Shown: piece after piece, positions 18,714 to 27,979 of the stretch
Numbering within the stretch: position 1 is the first letter of the stretch
How the letters are laid out: every line of letters starts with the position of its first letter
Origin: Cellulophaga sp. HaHaR_3_176
GTDB taxonomy: Bacteria; Bacteroidota; Bacteroidia; Flavobacteriales; Flavobacteriaceae
NCBI RefSeq assembly: GCF_019021925.1
Contig: NZ_CP058990.1
Location: forward strand, 2,940,001-3,004,000
DNA length: 64,000 nucleotides
Direction of reading: 5' to 3'
Made by a program: the position numbers and the translations under genes
The notes under the pieces: model-generated
What the model saw: the letters and a program-made list of their open reading frames with translations, nothing else
Databases searched by the model: none
Told to the model about the DNA's origin: nothing

Positions 18714-18758
18714 AAAAAACTCGTAATTATTATGAATCACGAGTTTTTTATTTTTTTT
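18714..18758 (-). terminator. Terminator of glyS
   Basis: An inverted repeat aaaaaactcgt / acgagtttttt flanks a 15-base AT-rich loop. On the minus strand it follows the glyS stop codon by about 13 bases and runs into a T-tract, so it terminates glyS upstream of katG. Confidence 0.8.
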
Positions 18759-18770
18759 TGAAATAAGTTG

Positions 18771-20312
18771 TTACATTTTCATCAACCATTCTTTCATATC
18801 CACTTCTTTACCTATAATAGCTTTTAAATCTGCTATTGCAACTCTTTGTTGCTCCATTGTATCTCTATGTCGAATAGTTACTGTTTTATCTTCTAATGAT
18901 TGATGATCTACAGTTATACAGAATGGTGTACCGTTAGCATCTTGCCTTCTATAACGCTTACCTACAGCATCTTTTTCATCATAAAAAACATTAAAATCCC
19001 ATTTAAGATCTGCTACAATTTCATTAGCAAGCTCAGGCAAACCATCTTTTTTAACTAAAGGAAACACGGCTGCTTTTGTTGGTGCTAATACTGCTGGTAA
19101 TTTTAAAACGGTTCTTGTTGTTCCGTTTTCTAATTCTTCATCTTGTAATGAGTTAGAAAAAACAGCTAAAAACATACGATCTAATCCTATTGAAGTTTCA
19201 ACAACGCATGGCACATAACTTTCTTTTAAATCATTATCGAAATATTGAAGTTTTTTACCTGAGAATTTCTCGTGTTGTGATAAATCAAAATTTGTTCTTG
19301 AATGTATTCCTTCTAATTCTTTAAAACCAAACGGGAAATTAAATTCAATATCAGCAGCAGCATCTGCATAATGCGCTAATTTTTCGTGATCATGAAAACG
19401 GTAATTATCAGCACCCATACCTAAAGATAAATGCCACTTCATTCTATTTTCTTTCCACTTCTCGTACCAATCTTTTTGTGTGCCTGGTTGTATAAAAAAT
19501 TGCATTTCCATTTGTTCAAACTCACGCTGACGGAAAATAAACTGCCTTGCGACAATCTCATTTCTAAAAGCCTTACCAACTTGAGCGATACCAAAAGGAA
19601 TTTTCATTCGCCCAGTTTTCTGAACATTTAAAAAGTTTACAAAAATACCTTGAGCTGTTTCTGGACGCAAATACAAATCCATAGAACTATCTGCAGAAGC
19701 ACCTATTTTTGTGCCAAACATTAAGTTGAATTGTTTTACATCTGTCCAGTTTTTAGATCCTGATATAGGACATACAATATCTAATTCATCAATTAAATTA
19801 CGAACGTCTGTTAAATCTTCGTTTTCTAAAGACTGACCTAAACGTTTTAATATTGTATTTATCTTTTCTTGATAATCAACAACACGCTGATTCGTTGCTA
19901 AAAATTGTTCCTTATCAAATGAATCTCCAAAGCGTTTTGCTGCTTTCGCAACTTCCTTATTAATCTTCGTTTCTATTTTAGCCGTATAATCTTCAACTAA
20001 AACATCTGCTCGATATCTTTTTTTAGAATCTTTGTTATCTATTAATGGATCATTGAAAGCATCTACATGCCCAGAAGCTTTCCAAACTGTAGGGTGCATA
20101 AAAATAGCAGAATCAATCCCCACAATGTTGTCATTCATCTGAACCATGGCTTTCCACCAGTATTCGCGAATGTTCTTTTTTAGTTCAGCGCCATTCTGAG
20201 CATAGTCATATACAGCACTTAATCCGTCGTAAATTTCACTAGATTGAAAAACATATCCATACTCTTTAGCATGAGATATTACTTTTTTAAATTGATCTTC
20301 TTGATTTGCCAT
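18771..20312 (-). CDS. glyS: Glycine--tRNA ligase (eukaryote-like, single-chain)
   Basis: Class II glycyl-tRNA synthetase of the alpha2 type, 513 residues. Motif 2 is visible as GKAFRNEIVARQFIFRQREFEQMEMQFF around residues 244-271, divided into GKAFRNEI and FRQREFEQMEMQFF. Motif 3 is VVETSIGLDRMFLAVF around residue 366. An anticodon-binding domain follows (KAAVFPLVKKDG to DLKAIIGKE). The discriminating segment CPISGSKNWTDVKQFNLMF is typical of the single-chain form. The ATG at 20312 has a perfect -7 promoter box only five bases upstream, so the transcript may be leaderless. It ends in a dedicated terminator. Confidence 0.96.
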   Translation of the reverse strand: MANQEDQFKKVISHAKEYGYVFQSSEIYDGLSAVYDYAQNGAELKKNIREYWWKAMVQMNDNIVGIDSAIFMHPTVWKASGHVDAFNDPLIDNKDSKKRYRADVLVEDYTAKIETKINKEVAKAAKRFGDSFDKEQFLATNQRVVDYQEKINTILKRLGQSLENEDLTDVRNLIDELDIVCPISGSKNWTDVKQFNLMFGTKIGASADSSMDLYLRPETAQGIFVNFLNVQKTGRMKIPFGIAQVGKAFRNEIVARQFIFRQREFEQMEMQFFIQPGTQKDWYEKWKENRMKWHLSLGMGADNYRFHDHEKLAHYADAAADIEFNFPFGFKELEGIHSRTNFDLSQHEKFSGKKLQYFDNDLKESYVPCVVETSIGLDRMFLAVFSNSLQDEELENGTTRTVLKLPAVLAPTKAAVFPLVKKDGLPELANEIVADLKWDFNVFYDEKDAVGKRYRRQDANGTPFCITVDHQSLEDKTVTIRHRDTMEQQRVAIADLKAIIGKEVDMKEWLMKM

Positions 20313-20316
20313 TGGG

Positions 20317-20324
20317 CAAAAATA
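20317..20324 (-). promoter_or_regulatory. -7 promoter box (TATTTTTG) abutting glyS
   Basis: On the minus strand this is a perfect TAnnTTTG box, the Bacteroidota -7 consensus. It ends five bases before the glyS ATG, so transcription would start at or next to the start codon. Confidence 0.5.
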
Positions 20325-20348
20325 GAATATTAGCCTAAATTGAAGAAT

Positions 20349-21245
20349 TTATTTTAACTGAAATTCAGTTGAGCTAAGTAATTTTTCGTTTTCGAAAATA
20401 TTAAGGGTGTAAAGTCCGTTAGGTAAAGATCCTTCAGGAACGGCAATGTATTCACAAATTTCTAATTTATTACCATCAAAAGCAAACTCAACTTTTCTAC
20501 TATACGTGTTCCCGTTTACGTTTATAGTATTTGCATTGTGGCTAATAACACCTTTATTAGGGTCTAAAAATTGAAAGTATAATACTTTATCTTCCTTAGT
20601 TACCGTTAAATCTTGCTCTACCACCAAACAACCTCGTATTCTTGAAATTGTTGACGCTTTGTTTGTTTGTATCGGATTTCCACTTCTTAATCGATACCCT
20701 AAAGCTTCAGGAGTACTTAACCTCAAGTAACGCTTAATCTTTAGTTCTTCGTTTAATAATTTATTTTGTTTTCGTAAAATAGATTCTGCTTCTTCTAATG
20801 ATACACTCTTGTTTTCTAAAGCATCCATTTTAGCCTTAGTATCATTATATTTTTGTGAAACTATAGAGTTGTTGTAACGTAAGGAATTATTTTTAAGCTT
20901 AAGACTATCGTGCCTTAACTCCATTAAACGGAGTTCTTTTTTATACTCTCTTAATTTAGCAATATCGAAATTAAGAGTACCAACGGAATCCAGTAATTGA
21001 TTAATTTTATATTTAGAATCTTCTAATTCAATTTCATTCAATTCACTTGCAGACTCTAATCGAGTAACTTCCGCTTTCATTAAAGTAATATCCTTAACTA
21101 AAATTTCTTTCTCATCTTCTAAAAAATCAATTTGACTTTGACTTCTTGTATGACTATAGTAAAATGCAATTAAAACACCTATGATAACAGCAAATAATGC
21201 TGCTAAAAGTATTTTATAATTGAATTTAGTATCTTGAGAATTCAT
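20349..21245 (-). CDS. Membrane-anchored coiled-coil protein of unknown function
   Basis: This 298-residue protein has a single N-terminal helix (ILLAALFAVIIGVLIAFYY, about residues 12-30). A long coiled coil follows at about 38-170, rich in Leu, Glu and Lys, and a compact beta-rich C-terminal domain covers about 195-298 (CLVVEQDLTV, VLYFQFLDP, LEICEYIAV, GLYTLNIF). The C-terminal module resembles an Ig-like domain seen at the end of similar flavobacterial proteins. The orientation suggests that the coiled coil and domain lie in the periplasm. Its function is unknown. It lies 36 bases upstream of glyS in the same direction and is divergent from the ComF-like gene. Confidence 0.8.
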   Translation of the reverse strand: MNSQDTKFNYKILLAALFAVIIGVLIAFYYSHTRSQSQIDFLEDEKEILVKDITLMKAEVTRLESASELNEIELEDSKYKINQLLDSVGTLNFDIAKLREYKKELRLMELRHDSLKLKNNSLRYNNSIVSQKYNDTKAKMDALENKSVSLEEAESILRKQNKLLNEELKIKRYLRLSTPEALGYRLRSGNPIQTNKASTISRIRGCLVVEQDLTVTKEDKVLYFQFLDPNKGVISHNANTINVNGNTYSRKVEFAFDGNKLEICEYIAVPEGSLPNGLYTLNIFENEKLLSSTEFQLK

Positions 21246-21292
21246 TTTTGGTTTAAATCGGTTAGCGTAAGCTGGTTTTAAAAATTTTACTT

Positions 21293-22000
21293 ATGTTTAA
21301 TAGGGTTTCAAAGATACTAAATGATATTAACAGAATCCTAGTACCTAAGGGGTGTTTTGGTTGTAATGCACAATTGAGCATGGGTGAACGGCAATTATGT
21401 ACACTTTGTCGTAATCAACTTCCACTCACCGAGTACACTTATAACGTAAAAAACCCATTTGATAGTATTTTCTTTGGTCGTGTTTTAATAAAAAAAGCTA
21501 ATTCTTTCCTTTTCTTCTCTAAAAATGGAATAGTTAAAAACTTAATACACAACTTAAAATACAAAAATCAAGAACAAATTGGTGTTTTTTTAGGTGATTG
21601 GTGTGGCCAAATTATAAAAGAGAACAACGAATTAGAAAATATAGACTTTGTTTTTCCTGTTCCCTTACATAAAAAGAAACAAAAAAAGAGAGGCTACAAT
21701 CAAGTATCTCTTTTTGCGGATAGAATTGCCTACCATATAAACTCTAAATATATAGAAGATGTTTTAATAAAAAATAAAAACACAAAAACACAAACTAAAA
21801 AAGATCGGTATTTTAGATGGAAGAGCAATCAAAATTTATATTCATTAAACTCTAACTATATCCTTAAAAACAAAAATGTTCTTTTGGTTGATGATGTGGT
21901 AACTACTGGTGCAACTTTAGAGGCTTGTGCTAAAGCATTAGAAAACATAGAGGGTGTTTCTATTTATATTCTCACAATGGCCATTGTACCTAAAGCTTAA
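21293..22000 (+). CDS. ComF family protein (phosphoribosyltransferase-like)
   Basis: A 235-residue ComF/GntX-type protein. The N-terminus carries a zinc-ribbon pattern (CFGCNAQLSMG then CTLCRNQLP, about residues 18-42). The rest is a type I phosphoribosyltransferase domain: FVFPVPLHKKKQKKRGYNQ in the middle and the PRPP-binding loop VLLVDDVVTTGATLEA near residue 200. Relatives are needed for DNA uptake during transformation, but many non-competent species carry them, so competence is not implied. The start ATG at 21293 is the only one compatible with the cysteine motif. It is divergent from the coiled-coil gene. Confidence 0.92.
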   Translation: MFNRVSKILNDINRILVPKGCFGCNAQLSMGERQLCTLCRNQLPLTEYTYNVKNPFDSIFFGRVLIKKANSFLFFSKNGIVKNLIHNLKYKNQEQIGVFLGDWCGQIIKENNELENIDFVFPVPLHKKKQKKRGYNQVSLFADRIAYHINSKYIEDVLIKNKNTKTQTKKDRYFRWKSNQNLYSLNSNYILKNKNVLLVDDVVTTGATLEACAKALENIEGVSIYILTMAIVPKA

Positions 22001-22086
22001 CACTTTGTTGAGTTTTTGCTTTGTTTTACTACTTTATCTTTATTAAATATGTTGTTTCTTTGTTATTTATTTTTTCAAGTAAAATT

Positions 22087-23703
22087 ATGGCCAGAAAAAT
22101 ATTAGCTTTTTTATTTTTGTTTTTAGCTACGTTTTCATTTTATCAATGTGCTAAAAAAGGTACACCATCTGGTGGAATTAAAGATATTATTCCTCCTAAG
22201 TTAGAATATGCTGAGCCCGCTAATATGACAGTGAATTTTAAATCTGATAAAATTCGATTGTATTTTGATGAATATATAAAACTTAATGATGTTCAAGATC
22301 AGTTAATTATTTCCCCTCCTTTAAAAAACAAACCTATTATCAAGCCTGCTGGCTCTGCTAGTAAATTTATAGAGATACAATTAAAAGATACCTTAAAAGA
22401 AAATACGACTTATACTATAAACTTTGGGCAGAGTATTGTTGATAATAATGAAGGTAACCCAAACAGTTTTTTAACCTATACTTTTTCTACAGGAAGTTAT
22501 ATTGATTCGTTATCATTTAAAGGAGTTGTTGAAGATGCTTTTAAAAAAAAGGCAGAAACTTTTATTAGTGTTATGCTTTACGAAATAGATAGCGCTTATA
22601 CAGACTCTACAGTTTATAAAAAACCACCCAATTACATTACAAATACATTAGACAGTACTGTGATTTTCGAGTTGAAAAATTTAAAAAAAGGAAAATACGC
22701 TTTGTTCGGTCTTAAAGACGATGCAAAAAATTACACGTATGATCAAAAAGTAGATAAAATTGCTTTTTTAAATGATACCATAATACTACCTACCGAAGAT
22801 ATTTTTTTACTTACCTTATTTAAAGAGCAACCTGATTATACTATTTCTGTACCTAAATACGAAGCAAAAAATAAAATTGTTTTTGGTTACCAGGGTAACT
22901 ATAAAGATATTGAAATAGAAACGCTGAGTATTTTACCTGATACAGTTAAAACTAAAATTACAAAAGAGAGAGATAAAGATTCTTTAAATTATTGGTTTAC
23001 ACCTTTTGAAGTCGATTCTCTCATCTTTAAAATTAAAAATGAAAAACTGAAAGCAATAGATACTTTTATTGTTAAAAAAAGAAAAGTAGATATTGATTCG
23101 TTAGTTTTAAAGCCAACCAAATCTGGTAGCATAGGTTTTGAAGATCGTTTTTCAATTAATGTAAACACTCCAATTATTAAGATTGACACTAGTAAAATAG
23201 AATTAATGAATAACGATTCTATTCCTGTAAAATTCTTGGCATCATTAGATACTATTGATAATAGTATTCATGTAGATTTTGAAAAAGAACCTAAAGAAAG
23301 TTATAACTTAAGAATACTACCCGATTTATTAGAGGATTTTTTCGGGAATACAAATGATACTTTAGTTTTTAAACTATCAACAAAGAGCTATGCTGACTTC
23401 GGGAATTTAGAGTTAGAACTAAGTGGAGAAATTGAATACCCTGCCATAGTTCAGCTTACTGATGAAAAAGGAACAGAAATAAAAAGAGAAGTATACGCAA
23501 CAGCACCAAACCCAATTTATTTTAACAATATAAACCCTGGTAAATACTCTATAAGGGTAATTTTTGACACTAATAAAAATGGGAAATGGGATACTGGAAA
23601 CTACCTACAAAGAATACAACCTGAACGTGTAAGCCACTCTCCTAAAGTTATTGAAATGCGTGCTAATTGGGAAGAGAAATACAATTTTATTCTATCAGAG
23701 TAA
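22087..23703 (+). CDS. Lipoprotein with SbsA-type Ig-like domain
   Basis: From the ATG at 22087 the product has 538 residues and a lipoprotein signal (ILAFLFLFLATFSFYQC, Cys20). The upstream in-frame start at 22021 would place hydrophobic sequence ahead of a second signal and is rejected. After GGIKDIIPP the sequence follows the SbsA Ig-like fold (RLYFDEYIKLNDVQDQLIISPP, then the NTTYTINFGQSIVDNNEGN block) at about 30-130. Further beta-rich domains follow, and the C-terminus has ANPIYF-type and PGKYSIRVIFDTNKNGKWD motifs. Proteins of this plan are widespread, probably surface-exposed, in Flavobacteriia; their function is not established. Its end overlaps the convergent amidase gene by 17 bases. 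Confidence 0.86.
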   Translation: MARKILAFLFLFLATFSFYQCAKKGTPSGGIKDIIPPKLEYAEPANMTVNFKSDKIRLYFDEYIKLNDVQDQLIISPPLKNKPIIKPAGSASKFIEIQLKDTLKENTTYTINFGQSIVDNNEGNPNSFLTYTFSTGSYIDSLSFKGVVEDAFKKKAETFISVMLYEIDSAYTDSTVYKKPPNYITNTLDSTVIFELKNLKKGKYALFGLKDDAKNYTYDQKVDKIAFLNDTIILPTEDIFLLTLFKEQPDYTISVPKYEAKNKIVFGYQGNYKDIEIETLSILPDTVKTKITKERDKDSLNYWFTPFEVDSLIFKIKNEKLKAIDTFIVKKRKVDIDSLVLKPTKSGSIGFEDRFSINVNTPIIKIDTSKIELMNNDSIPVKFLASLDTIDNSIHVDFEKEPKESYNLRILPDLLEDFFGNTNDTLVFKLSTKSYADFGNLELELSGEIEYPAIVQLTDEKGTEIKREVYATAPNPIYFNNINPGKYSIRVIFDTNKNGKWDTGNYLQRIQPERVSHSPKVIEMRANWEEKYNFILSE

Positions 23704-24463
23704 AATTATCTTTATCTGCTAAAAATTTTAGTTTACCTCTAATTAAGTCAATATGATCTTTTTGTAAAGTGGTATAAATAACTTCATTTTTATCAGAAAA
23801 AGAAAGAGTTCCTCCTAAACCATCGTAAACAGCAGAATGGCCTGAGTATTTTAAACCAGTATCATCTGTACCAACTCTATTAACACCTACACAATAGGTC
23901 ATGTTTTCTATGGCTCTTGCTTTTAAAAGAGTATCCCAAGCTTTTACTCTTACTTCTGGCCAGTTTGCTACATATAATAAAATGTCATAATCTTCTACAT
24001 TTCTAGCCCAAATAGGAAAACGCAAATCATAACAAATAAGAGGACAGATTTTAAAACCTTTAAAATCTATAATTAATTTTTCACTTCCTTTTTTATATAT
24101 TTTATCTTCTCCTGCTAAAGTAAAAGTATGTCGCTTGTCATAAGTATCAATTTTTCCGTTTGGTTGAACAAATAATAAACGATTGTAATAAGAATCATTT
24201 TCAAAAAAAGCTACACTACCTGTAATTGCTAGTTGTTTTTCGCTAGCAATTTTAAGCATCCAGTCTATTGTTTTCTGTCCTTCATTCTTATCTAAAACAC
24301 TAGGCTTCATTGTAAAACCAGTTGTAAACATTTCTGGAAGTATAACCAGGTCTACCTGAGAAGGCATTTCATTAATTTTGGCTTCAATTAAATTCCTGTT
24401 CTTATTTGGATTCTCCCAAATAAGCTCTGTTTGAACTAATGCAATTTCTAATTTTTTAGCCAT
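23687..24463 (-). CDS. Nitrilase-superfamily omega-amidase (YafV/Nit2-like)
   Basis: A 258-residue cytoplasmic carbon-nitrogen hydrolase. The Glu-Lys-Cys catalytic triad is visible in the correct order: ILPEMFTTGF (Glu about 42), YDKRHTF (Lys about 109) and PLICYDLRFP (Cys about 143). The YDLRFP ending and the short length match omega-amidases of the YafV/Nit2 type, which hydrolyse 2-oxoglutaramate or 2-oxosuccinamate in methionine and glutamine salvage. Substrate is inferred from the family. It follows the ankyrin gene by eight bases, so the two are one transcript, and it overlaps a convergent lipoprotein gene by 17 bases. Confidence 0.9.
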   Translation of the reverse strand: MAKKLEIALVQTELIWENPNKNRNLIEAKINEMPSQVDLVILPEMFTTGFTMKPSVLDKNEGQKTIDWMLKIASEKQLAITGSVAFFENDSYYNRLLFVQPNGKIDTYDKRHTFTLAGEDKIYKKGSEKLIIDFKGFKICPLICYDLRFPIWARNVEDYDILLYVANWPEVRVKAWDTLLKARAIENMTYCVGVNRVGTDDTGLKYSGHSAVYDGLGGTLSFSDKNEVIYTTLQKDHIDLIRGKLKFLADKDNFTLIE

Positions 24464-24471
24464 ATTAAGTT

Positions 24472-24945
24472 TTATTTCAACAAATCGATAATTAAAGGGT
24501 TTCCTTGCATTTTAGCATGGTCTAATGCCGATTTACCTCTAGCATCTTTTATGCTTGCATCTGCACCACATTCTACTAATAGTTTTACAATTTCATCTTT
24601 ACCAAAAGTAGCAGCGTATATTAATGATGTTGCTCCCATACCATTTTGGTTATCCACATTTGCACCTTTATCAATTAACAAGGCAGCCAAATTAGTAAAT
24701 CCTTTAAAACAAACTCCCATCAAAGCAGTATTTCCTGATGAATCTTTTGCATCTATATTAAAACTAAATTCTAAAAATAGTTTAACAATCTCTTCTTGCT
24801 GATAATATGTAGCCAATATTAAAGGTGTTGATCCTCTAGCATCTTTTGTTTTTAACAACTCTGGCATTTCATTTAATAAACTTGAAACCTCTGACAAATT
24901 ACCTTGTCTTATTTGCTCATAAAATACTTCTTTTTTATCCTCCAT
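24472..24945 (-). CDS. Ankyrin-repeat protein
   Basis: A 157-residue cytoplasmic protein made of four ankyrin repeats (each with the G-x-TPL/TAL core): RGSTPLILATYYQQEE, SGNTALMGVCFKGFTN, MGATSLIYAATFGKDE and RGKSALDHAKMQGN. The repeats cover about residues 35-157. Ankyrin proteins bind partner proteins, and the partner cannot be read here. No signal peptide is present. It lies eight bases upstream of the omega-amidase gene. Confidence 0.9.
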   Translation of the reverse strand: MEDKKEVFYEQIRQGNLSEVSSLLNEMPELLKTKDARGSTPLILATYYQQEEIVKLFLEFSFNIDAKDSSGNTALMGVCFKGFTNLAALLIDKGANVDNQNGMGATSLIYAATFGKDEIVKLLVECGADASIKDARGKSALDHAKMQGNPLIIDLLK

Positions 24946-25296
24946 ATATTAAGATATTACAGTTATACCAATTTTATAATTTACTCTATAAACCATAAAA
25001 ACTATTATTTATAAACACATAAATTAGCTACACAAATTTAACAAAGAAAAAGACAGTGTTATAAACAAACCATATTATAAACAGATCAAACAATAAGTTT
25101 TAACTATAATCCTTCTTTTTAAACGGCTAATTTGCATGAAAATTAGTTATAAAAACACACGCTTTTCCTTTTTTAAATAAAACTGAAGTTAATTTTCTTC
25201 TTTTTCTGTATATTTACTTTTAAGTGAATAAGTAAATTCTTACTTATTTTTAAAAGCTTTAGCACAATTCTATAATTTAGATGACCCCAAAAAAAT
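24946..25296. other. Non-coding 350-base gap with an inverted repeat
   Basis: This gap between the divergent ankyrin and histidine kinase genes has no convincing open frame. It holds a perfect 9-bp inverted repeat with a 4-base loop, AATAAGTAA / TTACTTATT at 25227-25248, 49 bases before the kinase ATG, which could be an operator. No consensus -7 box was seen. Confidence 0.5.
25227..25248. promoter_or_regulatory. Inverted repeat upstream of the kinase/receiver pairs
   Basis: AATAAGTAA and TTACTTATT flank ATTC. The symmetry and position 49 bases upstream of the first kinase gene suggest a dimeric regulator site, but the AT-rich setting makes chance plausible. Confidence 0.35.
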
Positions 25297-27471
25297 ATGA
25301 TTCAAGAATTTCCAATTGCTACAGCAATTATAGATTTAAATCTAAAAATTAAACATTATTCAAAAATATGGTTAAAAGAATTTCCTACAAATAACTCAAC
25401 AGAAAATTCTGATGTTTATTTTAATGACATACCAACTATACCTGAAAAAGTAAGGTCAAGTGTAAAAAGTATTTTATCTGAAAATAGTGTTTTTAAAAAA
25501 ACATTAGAAACAAAAGATGAAAATAGTATCTGGTTTGAGTGGAAATTAAATGGCATTAAAGACAAAAATAACAAAATAACTGAGGTTATAATTGTTGCCG
25601 AAAATATTACAAAAAGCAAGAAAAAAGAAGAGTTATTATTAAAAGTAGAAAGCGTATCTAACATTGGTGCTTGGGAGGTTGACATATTAACAAATAATAT
25701 ATTTTGGACTGACACTACAAAAAAAATTCACGAAGTACCTTTATCATATACGCCTACTTTAGAAGGAGGTATAAATTTTTATAAAGAAGGCGAAAACAGA
25801 ACTAAAATAACAAATATTGTTACTGAAGCCATGAGTAACGGAACCCCTTGGGATGAAGAGTTACAAATAACAACATCGACTGGTAAAGACCTTTGGGTTA
25901 GAGCTAAAGGTGAAGCTGAATTAATTGATAATAAATGTGTTAGGATTTTTGGGACATTTCAGGATATTGATAATAAAAAAAAAGAACAAATAAAATTCAA
26001 AGAGATTTCTGACAGGCTAGCAATTGCTACTAGCTCATCAAAAATTGGTATTTGGGAATATGACTTGTTTAATGAAAAACTTATTTGGGATGATAGTATG
26101 TTTGAAATTTACGATGTAAAAAAAGGTTCGATAAAAGATATTAATGATTATTGGATAAAAAGTTTACATCCTGATGATAAAGAAAGGTACCTAAGAGAAA
26201 GAAGGTCAGCCACAACTAACTCAAAAGGTTTTGATTCTGAATTTAGAATTTTATGGCCAAATGGCGAAGTCCGGTATATAAAAACCAATTTCACCCTTCA
26301 AAAAGATAAAAAAGGGAACCCTAATAGATTAATTGGCACCAATTGGGATATTACAGAGCTGAAAAAAACACAACTTAAACTTACAAAAAACGAAGAATCG
26401 TTTAAAGGCGTTTTTGAAAACTCGGCTATTGGTATGGCTTTAGTAGGTTTAGATGGTAGTTGGTTAGATGTTAATGATAGTATTTGCAACAGTTTAGGGT
26501 ATACAAAAGAAGAATTGCTACAGTCTAACTTTCAAGAAATAACACATAAAGATGATTTGAAAAGTAATTTGAATCACCTTTCTAAAATTTTAAAAGGAAC
26601 AACTAAAGATTATCAGGTTGAGAAAAAATATATACATAAAAATGGATCAATTGTTAATGCTATAGTTACAATAACACCAATCAAAGATTATCAAGAAAAA
26701 ACAACACATATTCTAGCCCAAATTATTGACATAACCTCTAGAATAACAGCAGAAAATGAAACTAAAAATTTAATCTCAATTACTAAAACCCAAAATAGAA
26801 GTCTATTAAACTTTGCTCATATCGTTTCTCATAACTTAAGATCTCATTCTACAAATTTATCAATGCTAACCACTTTTTTAAATGAAGAAGAAGACAAAAC
26901 TGAGAAAAAAGAAATTGAAAATATGCTTATTGATGCTTCTGAAAGTTTAAATGAAAGTGTGCACCACCTTAATGATGTTGTACAGATAACAACAACTATT
27001 AAAGAAAAAATTAAAGAAGTAAATATTTTTAACTCTATTAAAAGGGTTAGAAAAAATATAAGTGTACTGTTAAAAGAAAAAGGGACCATTTGCAACATTG
27101 ATATGCCTATAGATTTAATTATAGTTGCCGTTCCTGCTTATTTAGATAGCATATTGCTTAATTTATTTACCAATGCTGTAAAATATAGTGCTAATGATAA
27201 AACTTTAGAAATAAATATAAAACACAAGATTAAAGACAACAAAACTGTCATTTATTTTTCTGATAATGGTTTAGGAATAGATTTAAAACGCCATGGCAAA
27301 AAACTTTTTGGCATGTATAAAACTTTTCATAAACATGAAGACTCTAAAGGTATTGGCCTTTTTATAACTAAAAACCAAATTGAGGCAATGAATGGCGAAA
27401 TTAAAGTAAAAAGCGAAGTAGGTGTCGGAACCACTTTCATTTTAACTTTTATGAACCAAAAAACAATTTAA
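25297..27471 (+). CDS. Soluble multi-PAS sensor histidine kinase (pair 1)
   Basis: A 724-residue cytoplasmic sensor kinase without membrane segments. It carries four PAS-type modules (about residues 1-110, 118-235, 240-355 and 365-490), where the second contains GAWEVDILTN and PWDEELQIT and the third is a PAS_3 type (WEYDLFNEKLIWDD). A HisKA domain follows with the phosphorylated His512 in the box SHNLRSHS, then an ATPase domain with the N-box LLNLFTNAVKYS and G-boxes DNGLGID and SKGIGLFI. The box is unusual in having Ser-His where Thr/Ser-Pro-Leu is common. It precedes its receiver by three bases and is paralogous to the kinase at 27980. Confidence 0.93.
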   Translation: MIQEFPIATAIIDLNLKIKHYSKIWLKEFPTNNSTENSDVYFNDIPTIPEKVRSSVKSILSENSVFKKTLETKDENSIWFEWKLNGIKDKNNKITEVIIVAENITKSKKKEELLLKVESVSNIGAWEVDILTNNIFWTDTTKKIHEVPLSYTPTLEGGINFYKEGENRTKITNIVTEAMSNGTPWDEELQITTSTGKDLWVRAKGEAELIDNKCVRIFGTFQDIDNKKKEQIKFKEISDRLAIATSSSKIGIWEYDLFNEKLIWDDSMFEIYDVKKGSIKDINDYWIKSLHPDDKERYLRERRSATTNSKGFDSEFRILWPNGEVRYIKTNFTLQKDKKGNPNRLIGTNWDITELKKTQLKLTKNEESFKGVFENSAIGMALVGLDGSWLDVNDSICNSLGYTKEELLQSNFQEITHKDDLKSNLNHLSKILKGTTKDYQVEKKYIHKNGSIVNAIVTITPIKDYQEKTTHILAQIIDITSRITAENETKNLISITKTQNRSLLNFAHIVSHNLRSHSTNLSMLTTFLNEEEDKTEKKEIENMLIDASESLNESVHHLNDVVQITTTIKEKIKEVNIFNSIKRVRKNISVLLKEKGTICNIDMPIDLIIVAVPAYLDSILLNLFTNAVKYSANDKTLEINIKHKIKDNKTVIYFSDNGLGIDLKRHGKKLFGMYKTFHKHEDSKGIGLFITKNQIEAMNGEIKVKSEVGVGTTFILTFMNQKTI

Positions 27472-27474
27472 ATT

Positions 27475-27882
27475 ATGACTGAAATAATAGACACTTGCGT
27501 AATTGATGATGATCCGATATGCGTATTCGGAATGAAAAGAGCTATGAAAGGATTAAATTTCAGTAAAAACATCTCTGTTTATACAAATGGTTTAGATGCA
27601 ATTAACGGCTTTAAAAAAATATTAACTGAAGGAAAAAAACTACCATCAGTTGTTTTTTTAGATTTAAACATGCCTATAATGGATGGGTGGGAGTTTTTAG
27701 AAGATTTTGTAAAAATACCAAACCACAACAGAGAAGGTGTTAATATTTATATTATAAGCTCATCTGTAGACCCAGCAGACATTTTAAGAGCAAAAGAGAT
27801 TAGTGCGGTTACCAATTATTATATAAAACCTATTACTTCAAAAGGGTTAAACGAAATTTTAGAAGAACTGATTGACTCATAA
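27475..27882 (+). CDS. Single-domain response regulator (pair 1)
   Basis: A stand-alone CheY-like receiver of 135 residues with no output domain. Acidic pocket DDDP lies near residue 11-14, the phosphoacceptor is Asp63 (VVFLDLNMPIMDGWEF), the Ser/Thr switch lies in IISSSVDP, and the conserved lysine is in NYYIKPIT. The FLDLNMPxMDGWEF form is typical of receivers that act in phosphorelays. It begins three bases after the upstream kinase, so kinase and receiver are translated from one message. Most similar in the window to the receiver at 29450. Confidence 0.92.
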   Translation: MTEIIDTCVIDDDPICVFGMKRAMKGLNFSKNISVYTNGLDAINGFKKILTEGKKLPSVVFLDLNMPIMDGWEFLEDFVKIPNHNREGVNIYIISSSVDPADILRAKEISAVTNYYIKPITSKGLNEILEELIDS

Positions 27883-27979
27883 TTCATTTATACAAAAAAT
27901 AACTAAAAACTCTTATATAAAAAAAACTTAAAGTATTAACCTAAAATGTACTGCATTGGATTTTTCTAGAAAAATTAAA

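Noticed and set aside
22021..22086. Longer N-terminus for the Ig-like lipoprotein
   Set aside because: A second, more typical lipoprotein signal begins at the ATG at 22087, and the extension is a run of hydrophobic residues with no purpose.
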